A stretch of 64,000 nt of DNA from the NCBI RefSeq assembly GCF_020400585.1, contig NZ_JAINVF010000017.1, positions 62,001 to 126,000 of the forward strand, given 5' to 3'. The position numbers and the translations under genes were made by a program. Shown here in pieces: positions 1-7,164 of the stretch (the stretch's first letter is position 1; every line of letters starts with the position of its first letter). Under the pieces are notes generated by a model. That model made no database searches and was not told the origin of the DNA. It saw nothing but the letters and a program-made list of their open reading frames with translations. Origin of the DNA: Streptomyces sp. NK08204. GTDB taxonomy: Bacteria > Actinomycetota > Actinomycetes > Streptomycetales > Streptomycetaceae.

Positions 1-317
1 TAGTTGGGGGACGTCACCTGACCGAGCAGGCATCCAGCTATCAGCACCTGGCCGATCACGATGCTGGCACGCCTGCCGATTCGGTCAGCGATGACTCCCG
101 TCGGCAACTCCGCAAGTCCGCTGACCAGGTAGATCAGAGTCTGAAGGAGGGCCACTTGCCCGGCGGAGAAGCCTCGCTGCTGAAGGAAGAGGACGAACAC
201 ACCGCGCTGGAACAGCGAGTTGGCGAGCACGGCGTATACGTAGAACGGGCGCGTGACGCTTCGTGCTGCCTCGTCGACTGCAGCCGACTCGCCAAGGGCC
301 TCCGTGGTGGCGGTCAT
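1..317 (-). CDS. MFS transporter, N-terminal part only (runs off the window)
   Basis: The ATG lies at 317-315 and the frame is open through the window edge, giving about 105 residues of the amino end of a membrane transporter. A short cytoplasmic leader is followed by a first hydrophobic segment (FYVYAVLANSLFQRGVFVLF), a second one, and then GVIADRIGRRASIVIG, which fits the motif A loop (G-x3-D-R-x-G-R-R) between TM2 and TM3 of the major facilitator superfamily. Substrate cannot be told. Codon usage is less GC-biased than in the genes to the right, and the gene sits next to a gene-poor, remnant-rich stretch, so recent acquisition is possible (inference). Confidence 0.75.
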   Translation of the reverse strand, partial: MTATTEALGESAAVDEAARSVTRPFYVYAVLANSLFQRGVFVLFLQQRGFSAGQVALLQTLIYLVSGLAELPTGVIADRIGRRASIVIGQVLIAGCLLGQVTSPN

Positions 318-1177
318 GCTGCGGGCTCCCCCTGGTGACTCCGGTGATCATTGGTGTTGGGCCTCCGCCGTCGACCGGAACCTCCAGTCCGTACTTCGCG
401 CAGGACATCGGGCCGACCCTGCGGGAACCCGTTGCCGGCGCCGCGGCCGTCCTCGGTGGAGGTGCCAAGTGCTGGAACCGGTGGCGTGCATCTCCTGGAA
501 ACGGTTGCGCACATCTTGCAGCCGGCGTGGGCGTGAGGTCAGGGAAGTCCCCGGATCCCGTCACTTGGCTCCCGGGACGACGGCCGTGGGCGGCGACTGC
601 GTCCTGTGAGGGTACCGGAGCCTGGTCGGCTCGCACGCGAGTTCTGTGGTGATCTCGCGTCCCCAGCCGACGGCCTCGAGAACGTTCGCCTCATGCGTGG
701 AGCGGTCGAGCTGCGCATCAGCTCGTGGCGACCATACGAAAGTACCGTCAGGCTGACGCGGCGGATCGAGGTGCTGGAGGCATCTGACAGTCGGCGGACA
801 CCGGTTCACGCATGCCACCCGGTCCACCCAGGACTCGAACGCCTCGCCCGCCCGCGGAGCCGTGACCAGCGCTAATCGCCGTGGCGACACGCGCCCCCGA
901 AGGCGACCCCATCACTCTCATCCAGGGGTTCATCACCATCGAGCGCACTGCAAGGTTGGGGTTCACGCTCTCAATCTGAGCCTCGGCTCTCATCGGCACT
1001 CACGCACAGTGAGCATCCGCGCCTTCGAGGTGCCAACCACCCCCGCTCAAGATGTGCCGACAAGAATTCTCCAAGCCAGCCTGACCTGCATCGCTCAGAC
1101 CGAGATGCGCCAACCAGACATCTCGGTCACATCGTCCAGCCCACCGGGAGGTGATCCGCCGGGGTCCGCGAAGGCAC
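318..1177. other. gene-poor stretch between the MFS gene and merR
   Basis: About 860 bases without a convincing intact gene. Frames on both strands have amino-acid compositions typical of shadow frames, apart from the possible TniQ fragment near 740-890. Base composition is visibly less GC-rich than in the following core genes, and the right end leads into the merR promoter. Confidence 0.5.
740..890 (-). pseudogene. possible TniQ-like N-terminal remnant
   Basis: A minus-strand frame beginning at 890 reads MSPRRLALVTAPRAGEAFES followed by WVDRVACVN. The pattern of small hydrophobic residues, P-x-x-GE-x-x-x-SW and a following helix resembles the start of TniQ family proteins of actinomycete Tn5053/Tn7-like elements. 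After about 50 residues the similarity stops and the frame continues as low-quality sequence to 561, with no zinc-finger or HTH part and no other transposition gene nearby. I read it as a decayed fragment; chance resemblance cannot be excluded. Confidence 0.3.
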
Positions 1178-1208
1178 TTGACCTGGAGTGCACTCCAGGT
1201 TTTACGGT
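1178..1208 (+). promoter_or_regulatory. MerR-type promoter with perfect palindromic operator
   Basis: TTGACC at 1178-1183 and TACGGT at 1203-1208 are separated by 19 bp, the over-long spacer characteristic of promoters twisted into activity by MerR-family regulators. The spacer contains a perfect 20-bp palindrome, ACCTGGAGTGCACTCCAGGT (1181-1200). The expected transcription start falls at or next to the ATG at 1216, so the mRNA should be leaderless. Autoregulation by the MerR protein encoded just downstream is the obvious inference. Confidence 0.85.
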
Positions 1209-1215
1209 TCTTGTC

Positions 1216-1650
1216 ATGACCAGCGGACAACCCCTCCCGCAAGGCCGTGAACCCGGGGACATCACGTTGACCATCGCCCAGGTCGCCGAGCGCACCGGCC
1301 TCACGCACGACACGCTGCGCTACTACGAGAAGGCGGGCCTGATCGAGCGGGTCGGCCGCACCACCGGCAACCAGCGGCGCTATCAGGCCGCGGACCTGGC
1401 CTGGCTGGAGTTCCTGCTGCGGCTGCGCGAGACCGGCATGTCGATCGCCGACATGCAGCGCTTCGCACAGCTGCGGGCGGCGGGGGACGCGACGGTCGCC
1501 GGCCGGCTGGCGATGCTGCGTGAGCACCGGGCCCAACTGGCCGACCGCATCCGGACGTTGCGCCGCAACGCGACCGCGCTGGACCAGAAGATCGACCACT
1601 ATGAGCGGCTGCTCCTCGACGGGCAGCCGGGAACGGACGAGCCGACATGA
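1216..1650 (+). CDS. MerR family transcriptional regulator
   Basis: 144 residues. The N-terminal winged HTH reads ITLTIAQVAERTGLTHDTLR then YYEKAGLI, the hallmark of MerR proteins, followed by the second wing (GNQRRY) and a C-terminal dimerisation coiled coil from about residue 85 to 135. The effector domain is short, with no Cys cluster for metal sensing, so it belongs with the small-molecule or electrophile-sensing members rather than the metal ones. The ATG at 1216 was chosen because the -10 box lies seven bases upstream and there is no Shine-Dalgarno, consistent with leaderless translation. It overlaps the next gene by ATGA, so the two are co-transcribed; the regulator probably controls its own operon through the palindrome in its promoter. 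Confidence 0.9.
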   Translation: MTSGQPLPQGREPGDITLTIAQVAERTGLTHDTLRYYEKAGLIERVGRTTGNQRRYQAADLAWLEFLLRLRETGMSIADMQRFAQLRAAGDATVAGRLAMLREHRAQLADRIRTLRRNATALDQKIDHYERLLLDGQPGTDEPT

Positions 1651-2084
1651 GCCGGAGCACGACCCGCGACGAGCGTTTCACCCACGGCCTGGAGGTCCTG
1701 AAGAAGGTCGACGGCGAGGCGGGGCAGCGGGTCGTGGACTCGCTCGCCGACATCAACCCCGAGCTGGGGCACCAGATCGTCGCCTGGGCGTTCGGGGAGA
1801 TCTACGACCGGCCCGGACTGGCCCCGCGCGACCGCCAGTTGGTCACCCTGGGCATGCTCACCGCGCTCGGCGGCTGCGAGGCCCAGCTGGACGTGCACGT
1901 GAACGCGGCCCTCAACGTGGGCCTCACACCGGAGCAGATCACCGAGGCGCTGCTGCACTCGGCGGTCTACTGCGGCATACCGAAGGCGCTCAACGCCACC
2001 TTCGCCGCGAAGAAGGTGTTCGCCGAGCGCGGCCTGCTGCCGCTCGGACAGCAGCCCGCACCGACCACGGCCGGCTCCGCCTGA
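1647..2084 (+). CDS. carboxymuconolactone decarboxylase family protein
   Basis: 145 residues with the CMD/AhpD-like helical core: LVTLGMLTALGGCEAQLDVH and then NVGLTPEQITEALLHSAVYC. The family comprises gamma-carboxymuconolactone decarboxylases and related proteins that often act as thiol or quinone-linked antioxidant partners. A single Cys in GGCEAQLDVH rather than the CxxC of AhpD argues for the decarboxylase-like branch. The start overlaps the MerR stop by four bases (ATGA). MerR-CMD pairs of this kind are widespread in actinomycetes; the substrate is unknown, and a role in detoxifying the MerR inducer is an inference. Confidence 0.88.
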   Translation: MSRSTTRDERFTHGLEVLKKVDGEAGQRVVDSLADINPELGHQIVAWAFGEIYDRPGLAPRDRQLVTLGMLTALGGCEAQLDVHVNAALNVGLTPEQITEALLHSAVYCGIPKALNATFAAKKVFAERGLLPLGQQPAPTTAGSA

Positions 2085-2195
2085 CCCTGGGGACGAGGCC
2101 CGTACGCTCGGCGCCAGGATGCCGTGCTGCCGTACCTGATCGTGTTCGGCTCCTTCGCCACCGCACTGGCGCTCCTCACGCTGCTCGCGCGTGCC

Positions 2196-2291
2196 GTCCG
2201 GCGCCGTGGGGCGTCCGGCGCCGTGGGGCGTCCGGCGCCGTGGGGCGTCCGGCGCCGTGGGGCGTCCGGCGCCGTGGGGCGTCCGGCGCCG
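2196..2291 (+). repeat. 17-bp tandem repeat, about 5.6 copies
   Basis: The unit GTCCGGCGCCGTGGGGC is repeated without change at 2196, 2213, 2230, 2247 and 2264, with a partial copy from 2281. Since 17 is not a multiple of three, each gain or loss of a unit changes the reading frame of the small membrane-protein gene it lies in. The identical copies indicate recent expansion. Confidence 0.97.
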
Positions 2292-2358
2292 GTCCGGGCG
2301 CGGCATACGAGGAAGCCTTCCGGGCCAACAGCCGTGCCGCGCACCAGGAGATCCGGGC

Positions 2359-2452
2359 GCAGGCGGAGCGCAGGCGGAGCGCAGGCGGAGCGCAGGCGGA
2401 GCGCAGGAGGAGCGCAGGCGGAGCGCAGGAGGAGCGCAGGAGGAGCGCAGGA
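2359..2452 (+). repeat. 11-bp tandem repeat, about 8.4 copies
   Basis: The unit GCAGGCGGAGC (variant GCAGGAGGAGC) starts at 2359 and repeats every 11 bases to about 2450. Because three units equal 33 bases, every frame reads as an 11-residue Arg/Ala/Gly-rich repeat. Like the neighbouring 17-bp array it is frame-shifting. Confidence 0.97.
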
Positions 2453-2473
2453 GTCCGGCGGAGTCCCCGGACG

Positions 2474-2500
2474 GCCCCTTCCGCAGAGCCCGGAAGGGGC
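2474..2500 (+). terminator. hairpin at the end of the small membrane-protein gene
   Basis: A perfect 10-bp inverted repeat, GCCCCTTCCG and CGGAAGGGGC, with a 7-base loop lies just before the TGA at 2503. It has no U-tract, as is usual in Streptomyces, and could terminate the merR operon. Confidence 0.45.
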
Positions 2501-2779
2501 GGTGACGGCCCGCATCCGGCCCGTTCCGACGTGCCGGACTGCCTCGCCGGACTGCTGCGCACGCCAGTCAGCACCTTCACCCGGCAGGGTGCGGCCCGGC
2601 CGGCGGCACGGGCCCTGCGGTTCCCGCGGGCGGCACACCGGGCAGGGCGGACCTGCGGTTCACCGACGGGCGGCCCTCCCGCTCGCCGGACCTGACGGCG
2701 GCCGGTGTGCCGTCGAGCACGCGTGCACGGCCGGCCTGCGGGTCGGCGGCCCGGCGAAGGACCTGGTGCCCAGCAGCGG

Positions 2780-3373
2780 TCACCTGCACGAGGGCTGAGC
2801 GAGGACGCCGTCCAGGCGGAGGTTCCAGCGGCCTGCGCGGCCCGTGACGGTGACCGCCGACAGCGGGCGTACGTCGATGTTCCAGTAGGTCGCGGGCGGC
2901 GCCTTCAGGGCGTAGACCAGGGCGGCGCGGATCACCGACGGCTCGGCCACGGCGACGATCCGCCCGCCGTCGCCCACCGGCCGCGTGCCGAGCCAGCCGC
3001 CGACGCGGGTGATGAAGGCCAGCAGCGACTCGCCGCCGTGCGGCGTGGAGCGCGGATCGGCGAGCCAGGCGTCCACCGCATCCGGCTCGCGGGCCATCGC
3101 CTCACCCAGGGTCAGCCCGCGCCAGCGGCCCATGTCACAGTCGCGCAGCGCGAGCTGGACCAGCGGGGCGTACCCCAGGGCGTCGCCGGTGGCCCGGCTG
3201 CGCGGGGTCGGTGAGCAGTAGCGCAGCTCGGCCGCCGCCAGCGGCAGCAGGACCCCGGCGGCGCGCTGCACCTCGTCCCAGCCCGCCTGGTCCAGCGGCC
3301 GGTCGTCCTCGAAGCGCTCCGCGAGCAGCGGGGAACTGCGCGCGGCGGCGACGAACGTCACCCTCAGTGGCAT
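2780..3373 (-). CDS. histidine phosphatase superfamily protein lacking catalytic residues
   Basis: 197 residues (ATG at 3373). The fold follows the phosphoglycerate mutase-like family: an N-terminal strand, ELRYCSPTPRSRATGDALG (the usual S-x-x-x-R-x-x-x-T-A segment), a HGGES turn and a late AVAEPSVIRAALVYAL segment. The N-terminal RHG catalytic signature is replaced by FVAAARSSPLLAE, and the second catalytic His, normally in a T-H-G-G-V-I-R context, is Glu-Pro here. The phosphohistidine chemistry should therefore be lost, leaving a pseudoenzyme or a protein of altered function. Related Streptomyces proteins sit with cobalt-transport genes; no such genes are seen here. Confidence 0.75.
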   Translation of the reverse strand: MPLRVTFVAAARSSPLLAERFEDDRPLDQAGWDEVQRAAGVLLPLAAAELRYCSPTPRSRATGDALGYAPLVQLALRDCDMGRWRGLTLGEAMAREPDAVDAWLADPRSTPHGGESLLAFITRVGGWLGTRPVGDGGRIVAVAEPSVIRAALVYALKAPPATYWNIDVRPLSAVTVTGRAGRWNLRLDGVLAQPSCR

Positions 3374-3464
3374 GCGGTGATGGTGAGCCCCGTGTGTCGG
3401 CAGGTCAAGAGGGGTGCCCGACAGGGCCACCTGGAAGGCGGGACGCGGGGCTACCGCCTGACGG

Positions 3465-3926
3465 TCACGCGGTGGACGGGTCCGCCGCCTGCTCGTAGCG
3501 GTGCACCATCCACTGGTCCGGCTGCTCCAGCGGGCGGAAGCCCAGCTTCTCGTACACCCCGTGCGCGTCCTCGGTGGCGAGCAGGAAGCGGCGCAGGCCA
3601 TAGGGCCGCAGGTGATCGCGGATGCAGCCCACGAACGCCGTACCGACGCCCTTGCCGCGCACCGACGGGTCGACGTACACGTCGGCGAGCCAGGCGAACA
3701 GCGCCCGGTCGGTGACCACGCGCGCGTACGCCACCTGCTCTCCCGAGGCGGTGGCGTACACGCCGAAGTTGACCGAGGAGGCCATCGCGCGCTCGTGCTT
3801 CTCGCGGGGCCGGTCGATCGCCCAGTACGCGTCGGTCGACAGCCAGCGGTGGACGCGGTCGACGTCGACGCGGTCGGTGTCGGCCGAGAACTCGTAGCCG
3901 TCGGGGAGGAGGGGTGCATCGTTCAT
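3465..3926 (-). CDS. GNAT family N-acetyltransferase
   Basis: 153 residues from the ATG at 3926. The acetyl-CoA binding motif A is clear: WLADVYVDPSVRGKGVGTAF contains the R-G-K-G-V-G pyrophosphate loop, followed by motif B, GLRRFLLATEDAHGVYEKLG with F-R-P-L. The N-terminal YWAIDRPREKHERAMASS and GVYA segment is typical of a small actinobacterial subfamily of cytoplasmic acetyltransferases of unknown acceptor. The gene stands alone, divergent from the DUF6461 gene with 57 bases between starts. Confidence 0.88.
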   Translation of the reverse strand: MNDAPLLPDGYEFSADTDRVDVDRVHRWLSTDAYWAIDRPREKHERAMASSVNFGVYATASGEQVAYARVVTDRALFAWLADVYVDPSVRGKGVGTAFVGCIRDHLRPYGLRRFLLATEDAHGVYEKLGFRPLEQPDQWMVHRYEQAADPSTA

Positions 3927-3983
3927 GGCGTGATCTTCACAGGTCTTGGGGGCGTTGTCAGTGGGGGCTGGCATGCTGCACCC

Positions 3984-4598
3984 ATGAGCGAGATCACGAC
4001 GGCCGGGGACTACCGGTGGCTCAGGGAGCGGTACGCGGATCTGATGGACGCCTACTGCGTCACCCTGGTCCAGGGGCTCACGCCCGAGCAGCTGCTCAAG
4101 GAGCTGGGGGCCGGACCGGACCAGCGGGTCACCGGGGTGGCGGGGCTGTCCGAGCCGTCGTACGACGCGTGGGACGACTACGACGGTGATGAGACGCTGG
4201 TCGGCGTCGCGGCCCTCGGCGACTGGACGCTGATGGTCGAGTACAACGGGTTCGTGGGCACCCTGGCCGACGTCATGCTGCCGGTCTCCCGGGGCCGCAC
4301 GGTGGTCTCCCACTTCCGGAACGTCAACGCGGTGGACCACTTCTACTGGTTCCGCGACGGAGCGATACGCCTGCACTTCGAGCCGCTGTTCGCCCACGAC
4401 CGTGACGGGGACGCCCCGGACTGCCTCCTCACCGAGATGCGCGAGTGCGGCTTCGACCTGAGCGATGCCGACGACCGCGACACCGACCTGCACACCGAGG
4501 CCGCGTTCGCCCTCGCCCACCGCGTCACCGGAGTGCGCCTGACCCCGGAGCTGTTCGCGTCGCTGGAGTTCACCTGCGGCCTGGTCGCGCGCTCCTAG
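3984..4598 (+). CDS. DUF6461 domain protein
   Basis: 204 residues from ATG 3984. The sequence matches the actinomycete family of unknown function that begins with Y-x-W-x-x-E-x-Y-x-x-L-x-D-A-Y-C-V-T-x-V and continues with an ALGDWTLMVEYNGFVG segment, a NVNAVDHFYWFRDG segment and an acidic linker. No signal peptide or membrane helix is seen, so it is probably cytoplasmic. Its stop codon overlaps that of the convergent mocR-type gene in the four bases CTAG (4595-4598). No function can be given. Confidence 0.8.
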   Translation: MSEITTAGDYRWLRERYADLMDAYCVTLVQGLTPEQLLKELGAGPDQRVTGVAGLSEPSYDAWDDYDGDETLVGVAALGDWTLMVEYNGFVGTLADVMLPVSRGRTVVSHFRNVNAVDHFYWFRDGAIRLHFEPLFAHDRDGDAPDCLLTEMRECGFDLSDADDRDTDLHTEAAFALAHRVTGVRLTPELFASLEFTCGLVARS

Positions 4599-6028
4599 AG
4601 CACCTCGTCGCAAGCCTGCTTCAGCCGCCGCACTCCTTCCGTGATCTCCCCGGTGCCGGCGACCGCCGCGAAGCTCAGCCGGAGGTGGGGGGCCGGGGGT
4701 TCGGCACTGAAGTACGGGCGGCCGGGGGTGACGGCGACGCCTGCGCGCAGTCCGGCGGCGGTCAGGGCGGACTCGTCCGTGCCGTCGGGCAGCCGCACCC
4801 AGAGCTGGTACCCGCCGGACGGCACGTGCGGCACGGCGAGCGCGGGCAGGTGCAGCCCGAGCGCGGCCGTCATGGCGTCCCGGCGGGCCTTCAGCTCGGC
4901 CGCCAGGGCGCGCAGATGGCGGGGCCAGGCCGTGGAGCCGACGAGTTCCAGGGCCGCCTCCTGCAGCGGCCGGGGCACGAAGAAGCTGTCCACGACCTGG
5001 ATGGCGCGCAGACGTTCCAGGACGGGTCCACGCGCGGCCAGCGCGCTCACCCGGAAGCTGGGCGAGGTCGCCTTGGTCAGCGAGCTGACGTGGACGACGA
5101 CGCCGTCCGGGTCGTCGGCGGCCAGCGGGCGGGGCAGCGGGCCGCAGTCCGCGTGGCCGAGGCGGCGTACGAAGTCGTCCTCGATGACGAAGGCGCCCGC
5201 CGCACGGGCGATGTGCAGCACCTCGGCACGCCGGCCGGGGGCGAGCACCGCGCCGGACGGGTTCTGGAACAGCGGCTGGCACACGAACACCCGGGCGCCG
5301 CTGGCCTTGAAGGCGTCCGCGAGCAGCTGCGGTCTCACACCCTCGGCGTCGACCGGCACCGGCACCGGGCGCAGGCCGGCCGCGCGGGCGAGGGCGAGCA
5401 TGCCCGGGTAGGTGGGTGACTCCACGAGCACCGGAGCGCCGGGCGGGGCGAGCGCGCGCAGGGCGGTGGCCAGCGCCGGCTGCCCGCCGGCGGCGATCAG
5501 CACCTCGGCGGCGGTGACGGCCCCGCCGATGCCGCGCGCGAACCACTCCCGCAGCTCGGGCAGCCCTTCCAGGGGCGGTCTCCCCCAGGCGCCGGGCCGC
5601 CGCCCGGCGCGGGCCAGAGCCGCCGCCAGCGCCCGCTCGGGCTGCAGGGACGGGTGCAGATAGCCGCCGCTGAACTCCAGCACGCCCGGCTGCGGCGCGG
5701 CGAGCGAGACGGTGACCCCGGAGGCGTCCACCGTGCGCGGCGCGACATCGGGGCTGCCGTCGGCGCTCAGCGCAACCTCCTGCCAGGAGGTGTCCCCGGC
5801 GGGGGCGGGCGTCTCGTGCGGCCGGGCGCGAAAGGCGCCGGCGCCGGGCCGGGTGACCACCAACCCCTCGGCGGCCAGCTGGGCGAGCGCCCGCGAGACG
5901 GTCACCGGGCTCACCCGGAACCGCTCGACCAGGGCCCGGCTCGACGGCAGCTTTCCACCAGGTGGGTAGCGGTCCAGCTCTCTTCTCAGCTGTTCCGCGA
6001 GTTCTCCCACACTGCTACGCTCATGCAT
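4595..6028 (-). CDS. MocR/GntR-type regulator with aminotransferase domain
   Basis: 477 residues. Residues 1-75 form a GntR winged HTH (GGKLPSSRALVERFRVSPVT then VSRALAQLAAEGLV). Residues about 110-470 are a fold-type I PLP aminotransferase domain, with the PLP-Lys in VSSLTKATSPSFRVSALAAR. MocR proteins use this domain as a sensor of PLP or amino compounds instead of for catalysis. The gene is divergent from an EamA exporter, and the two start codons overlap (the ATGs share the six bases ATGCAT), so both promoters and the operator must lie within the neighbouring coding ends. The likely target is the EamA gene and itself. An alternative ATG four bases in at 6024 is out of frame and was ignored. 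Confidence 0.92.
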   Translation of the reverse strand: MHERSSVGELAEQLRRELDRYPPGGKLPSSRALVERFRVSPVTVSRALAQLAAEGLVVTRPGAGAFRARPHETPAPAGDTSWQEVALSADGSPDVAPRTVDASGVTVSLAAPQPGVLEFSGGYLHPSLQPERALAAALARAGRRPGAWGRPPLEGLPELREWFARGIGGAVTAAEVLIAAGGQPALATALRALAPPGAPVLVESPTYPGMLALARAAGLRPVPVPVDAEGVRPQLLADAFKASGARVFVCQPLFQNPSGAVLAPGRRAEVLHIARAAGAFVIEDDFVRRLGHADCGPLPRPLAADDPDGVVVHVSSLTKATSPSFRVSALAARGPVLERLRAIQVVDSFFVPRPLQEAALELVGSTAWPRHLRALAAELKARRDAMTAALGLHLPALAVPHVPSGGYQLWVRLPDGTDESALTAAGLRAGVAVTPGRPYFSAEPPAPHLRLSFAAVAGTGEITEGVRRLKQACDEVL

Positions 6029-6050
6029 GAGAACACAGAGTAGCGCTACT
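6016..6050. promoter_or_regulatory. overlapping divergent leaderless promoters for mocR and eamA
   Basis: For the plus gene a TACGCT box (6016-6021) ends five bases before its ATG at 6027. For the minus gene TACTCT (complement of 6037-6042) ends eight bases before its ATG at 6028. A perfect 12-bp palindrome AGTAGCGCTACT at 6039-6050 overlaps the minus promoter and is the best candidate MocR operator. No Shine-Dalgarno is present for either gene, so both messages look leaderless and each promoter lies inside the other gene's 5' end. Confidence 0.5.
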
Positions 6051-6944
6051 ACCCCGAGTGCGATAGCGGTCGCCGCTCACCGCGAGCAGCGGGCGGCCAC
6101 CCTCGGCACCGTCCAGGCCGCCCTCGGCGTGACCGCCTTCTCCCTGACCTTCCCCTCGACCTCCTGGGCCCTGGAGAGCTTCGGCCCCTGGTCCCTGGTG
6201 GCCGTACGCAGCGTGCTCGCCGCGCTCGTGGCGGGCGGCTGTCTGCTGGCGTTCAGGGTGCGGCTGCCCGAGCGGCGTCGTCTGCCGGGTCTCGCCGTGG
6301 TCGCCGCCGGAGTGGTGCTCGGCTTCCCCCTGCTGACCACGCTCGCCCTGCAGAGATCCACCACCGCGCACGCCGCCGTCGTCGTGGGCCTGCTGCCGCT
6401 GACCACCGCGGCGTTCTCCGCCCTGCGCACGGGCCACCGTCCCTCGCGCCGGTTCTGGCTGGCGGCCGTGGCGGGCGCGGCGGCCGTGCTCGCCTTCACC
6501 GTCGGCCAGAGCGGCGGCGCGCTCACGGCCGCCGACGGTTACCTCTTCGCGGCCCTGCTGGTGTGTGCGGCCGGTTACACCGAGGGCGGCCGGCTGGCCC
6601 GGGTCATGCCGGGCTGGCAGGTGATCGGCTGGGCACTGGTGCTGTGCCTGCCGCTGACGGTGCCGGCCGCCGCGCTGGCGCTGTCGTACGAACCGGTGCG
6701 GCTGACGGCGCAGGGGGTGGCGGGCCTGCTGTGGGTGGCCGTGGGTTCCACCTTCTTGGGCCTGCTGGTCTGGTACCGGGGGATGGCAGCCATCGGCATC
6801 CCCCGTGCCAGCCAGTTGCAGTTGGCTCAGCCGCTGCTCACACTGGTGTGGTCGGCGCTGTTGCTGGGCGAGCACTTCACGGCGGCTGCTCCGCTGACCG
6901 CCGTCGCCGTGCTCGTGTGCATTGCCGTCACCCAGCGGTCGTGA
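6027..6944 (+). CDS. EamA family (drug/metabolite) transporter
   Basis: 305 residues with ten predicted membrane segments in two EamA repeats, e.g. LGVTAFSLTFPSTSWALESF at the start, GVVLGFPLLTTLALQRSTTA in the first repeat, and FLGLLVWYRGMAAIGIPRAS in the second. Members export amino acids or other small metabolites across the cytoplasmic membrane. The divergent MocR regulator suggests the substrate is an amino compound or PLP-related vitamer sensed by that protein (inference). The ATG at 6027 is the only start consistent with the preceding -10 box. Confidence 0.92.
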   Translation: MRTQSSATTPSAIAVAAHREQRAATLGTVQAALGVTAFSLTFPSTSWALESFGPWSLVAVRSVLAALVAGGCLLAFRVRLPERRRLPGLAVVAAGVVLGFPLLTTLALQRSTTAHAAVVVGLLPLTTAAFSALRTGHRPSRRFWLAAVAGAAAVLAFTVGQSGGALTAADGYLFAALLVCAAGYTEGGRLARVMPGWQVIGWALVLCLPLTVPAAALALSYEPVRLTAQGVAGLLWVAVGSTFLGLLVWYRGMAAIGIPRASQLQLAQPLLTLVWSALLLGEHFTAAAPLTAVAVLVCIAVTQRS

Positions 6945-6963
6945 GCGTGAGGAGGACCCGCAG

Positions 6964-7164
6964 ATGCGTGCAGCCAAGGGCGACAAGCTTGTCCAGCACG
7001 GCCGGGTGGTCGGGCAGCACGACCAGGTCTCGGAAGTCGTCGAGGTACTGGGGTCGGGCGGTGAACCGCCCTACCGGGTGCGCTTCCAGGACGGGCACGA
7101 GGCGATCATGTCCCCGGGTCCCGACTGCCAGGTCAAGCACAAGGACACGAGGGAGCAGCAGTAG
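6964..7164 (+). CDS. DUF1918 domain protein
   Basis: 66 residues with the complete small beta-barrel typical of DUF1918: MRAAKGDKLVQHGRVVGQHD, then the conserved R-V-R-F-x-D-G-H-E and a PGPDC ending. A good Shine-Dalgarno (GAGGAGG, 6951-6957) sets the ATG at 6964. DUF1918 proteins are short, actinomycete-specific and of unknown function. It follows eamA by 19 bases and may be co-transcribed. Its 3' end overlaps the convergent gene at 7133 by 32 bases. Confidence 0.9.
   Translation: MRAAKGDKLVQHGRVVGQHDQVSEVVEVLGSGGEPPYRVRFQDGHEAIMSPGPDCQVKHKDTREQQ

Larger units (their letters stand above)
2124..2505 (+). pseudogene. small membrane protein gene split over three frames by tandem repeats
   Basis: A GTG at 2124 opens a frame encoding a single membrane helix (LPYLIVFGSFATALALLTLL) followed by Arg-rich residues. 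Five and a half copies of a 17-bp unit then shift the frame. The next protein-like stretch, AYEEAFRANSRAAHQEIRAQ, lies in a second frame, and after eight 11-bp units the likely end, SPDGPFRRARKGR with TGA at 2503, lies in the third frame. Removing exactly one unit from each repeat would join all three parts into one frame of about 117 residues. As it stands the first frame instead runs on to 2798 as low-complexity sequence. It is either a broken gene or one whose expression is switched by repeat number. Function is unknown. Confidence 0.6.

Noticed and set aside
2359-2452. Regular 11-bp spacing considered as a CRISPR-like or iteron array
   Set aside because: There are no spacers and no cas or rep genes; the units are contiguous and GC-rich within a gene.
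1520-2695. A 391-codon plus-strand frame across the merR-CMD genes and the repeats
   Set aside because: It is out of frame with both genes; only the short AYEEAFRANSRA segment looks protein-like, and that is treated as part of the split membrane-protein gene.
3927-5546. Long upstream extension of the GNAT acetyltransferase frame
   Set aside because: It overlaps DUF6461 and mocR antisense or out of frame and has no domain; the true ATG is at 3926.
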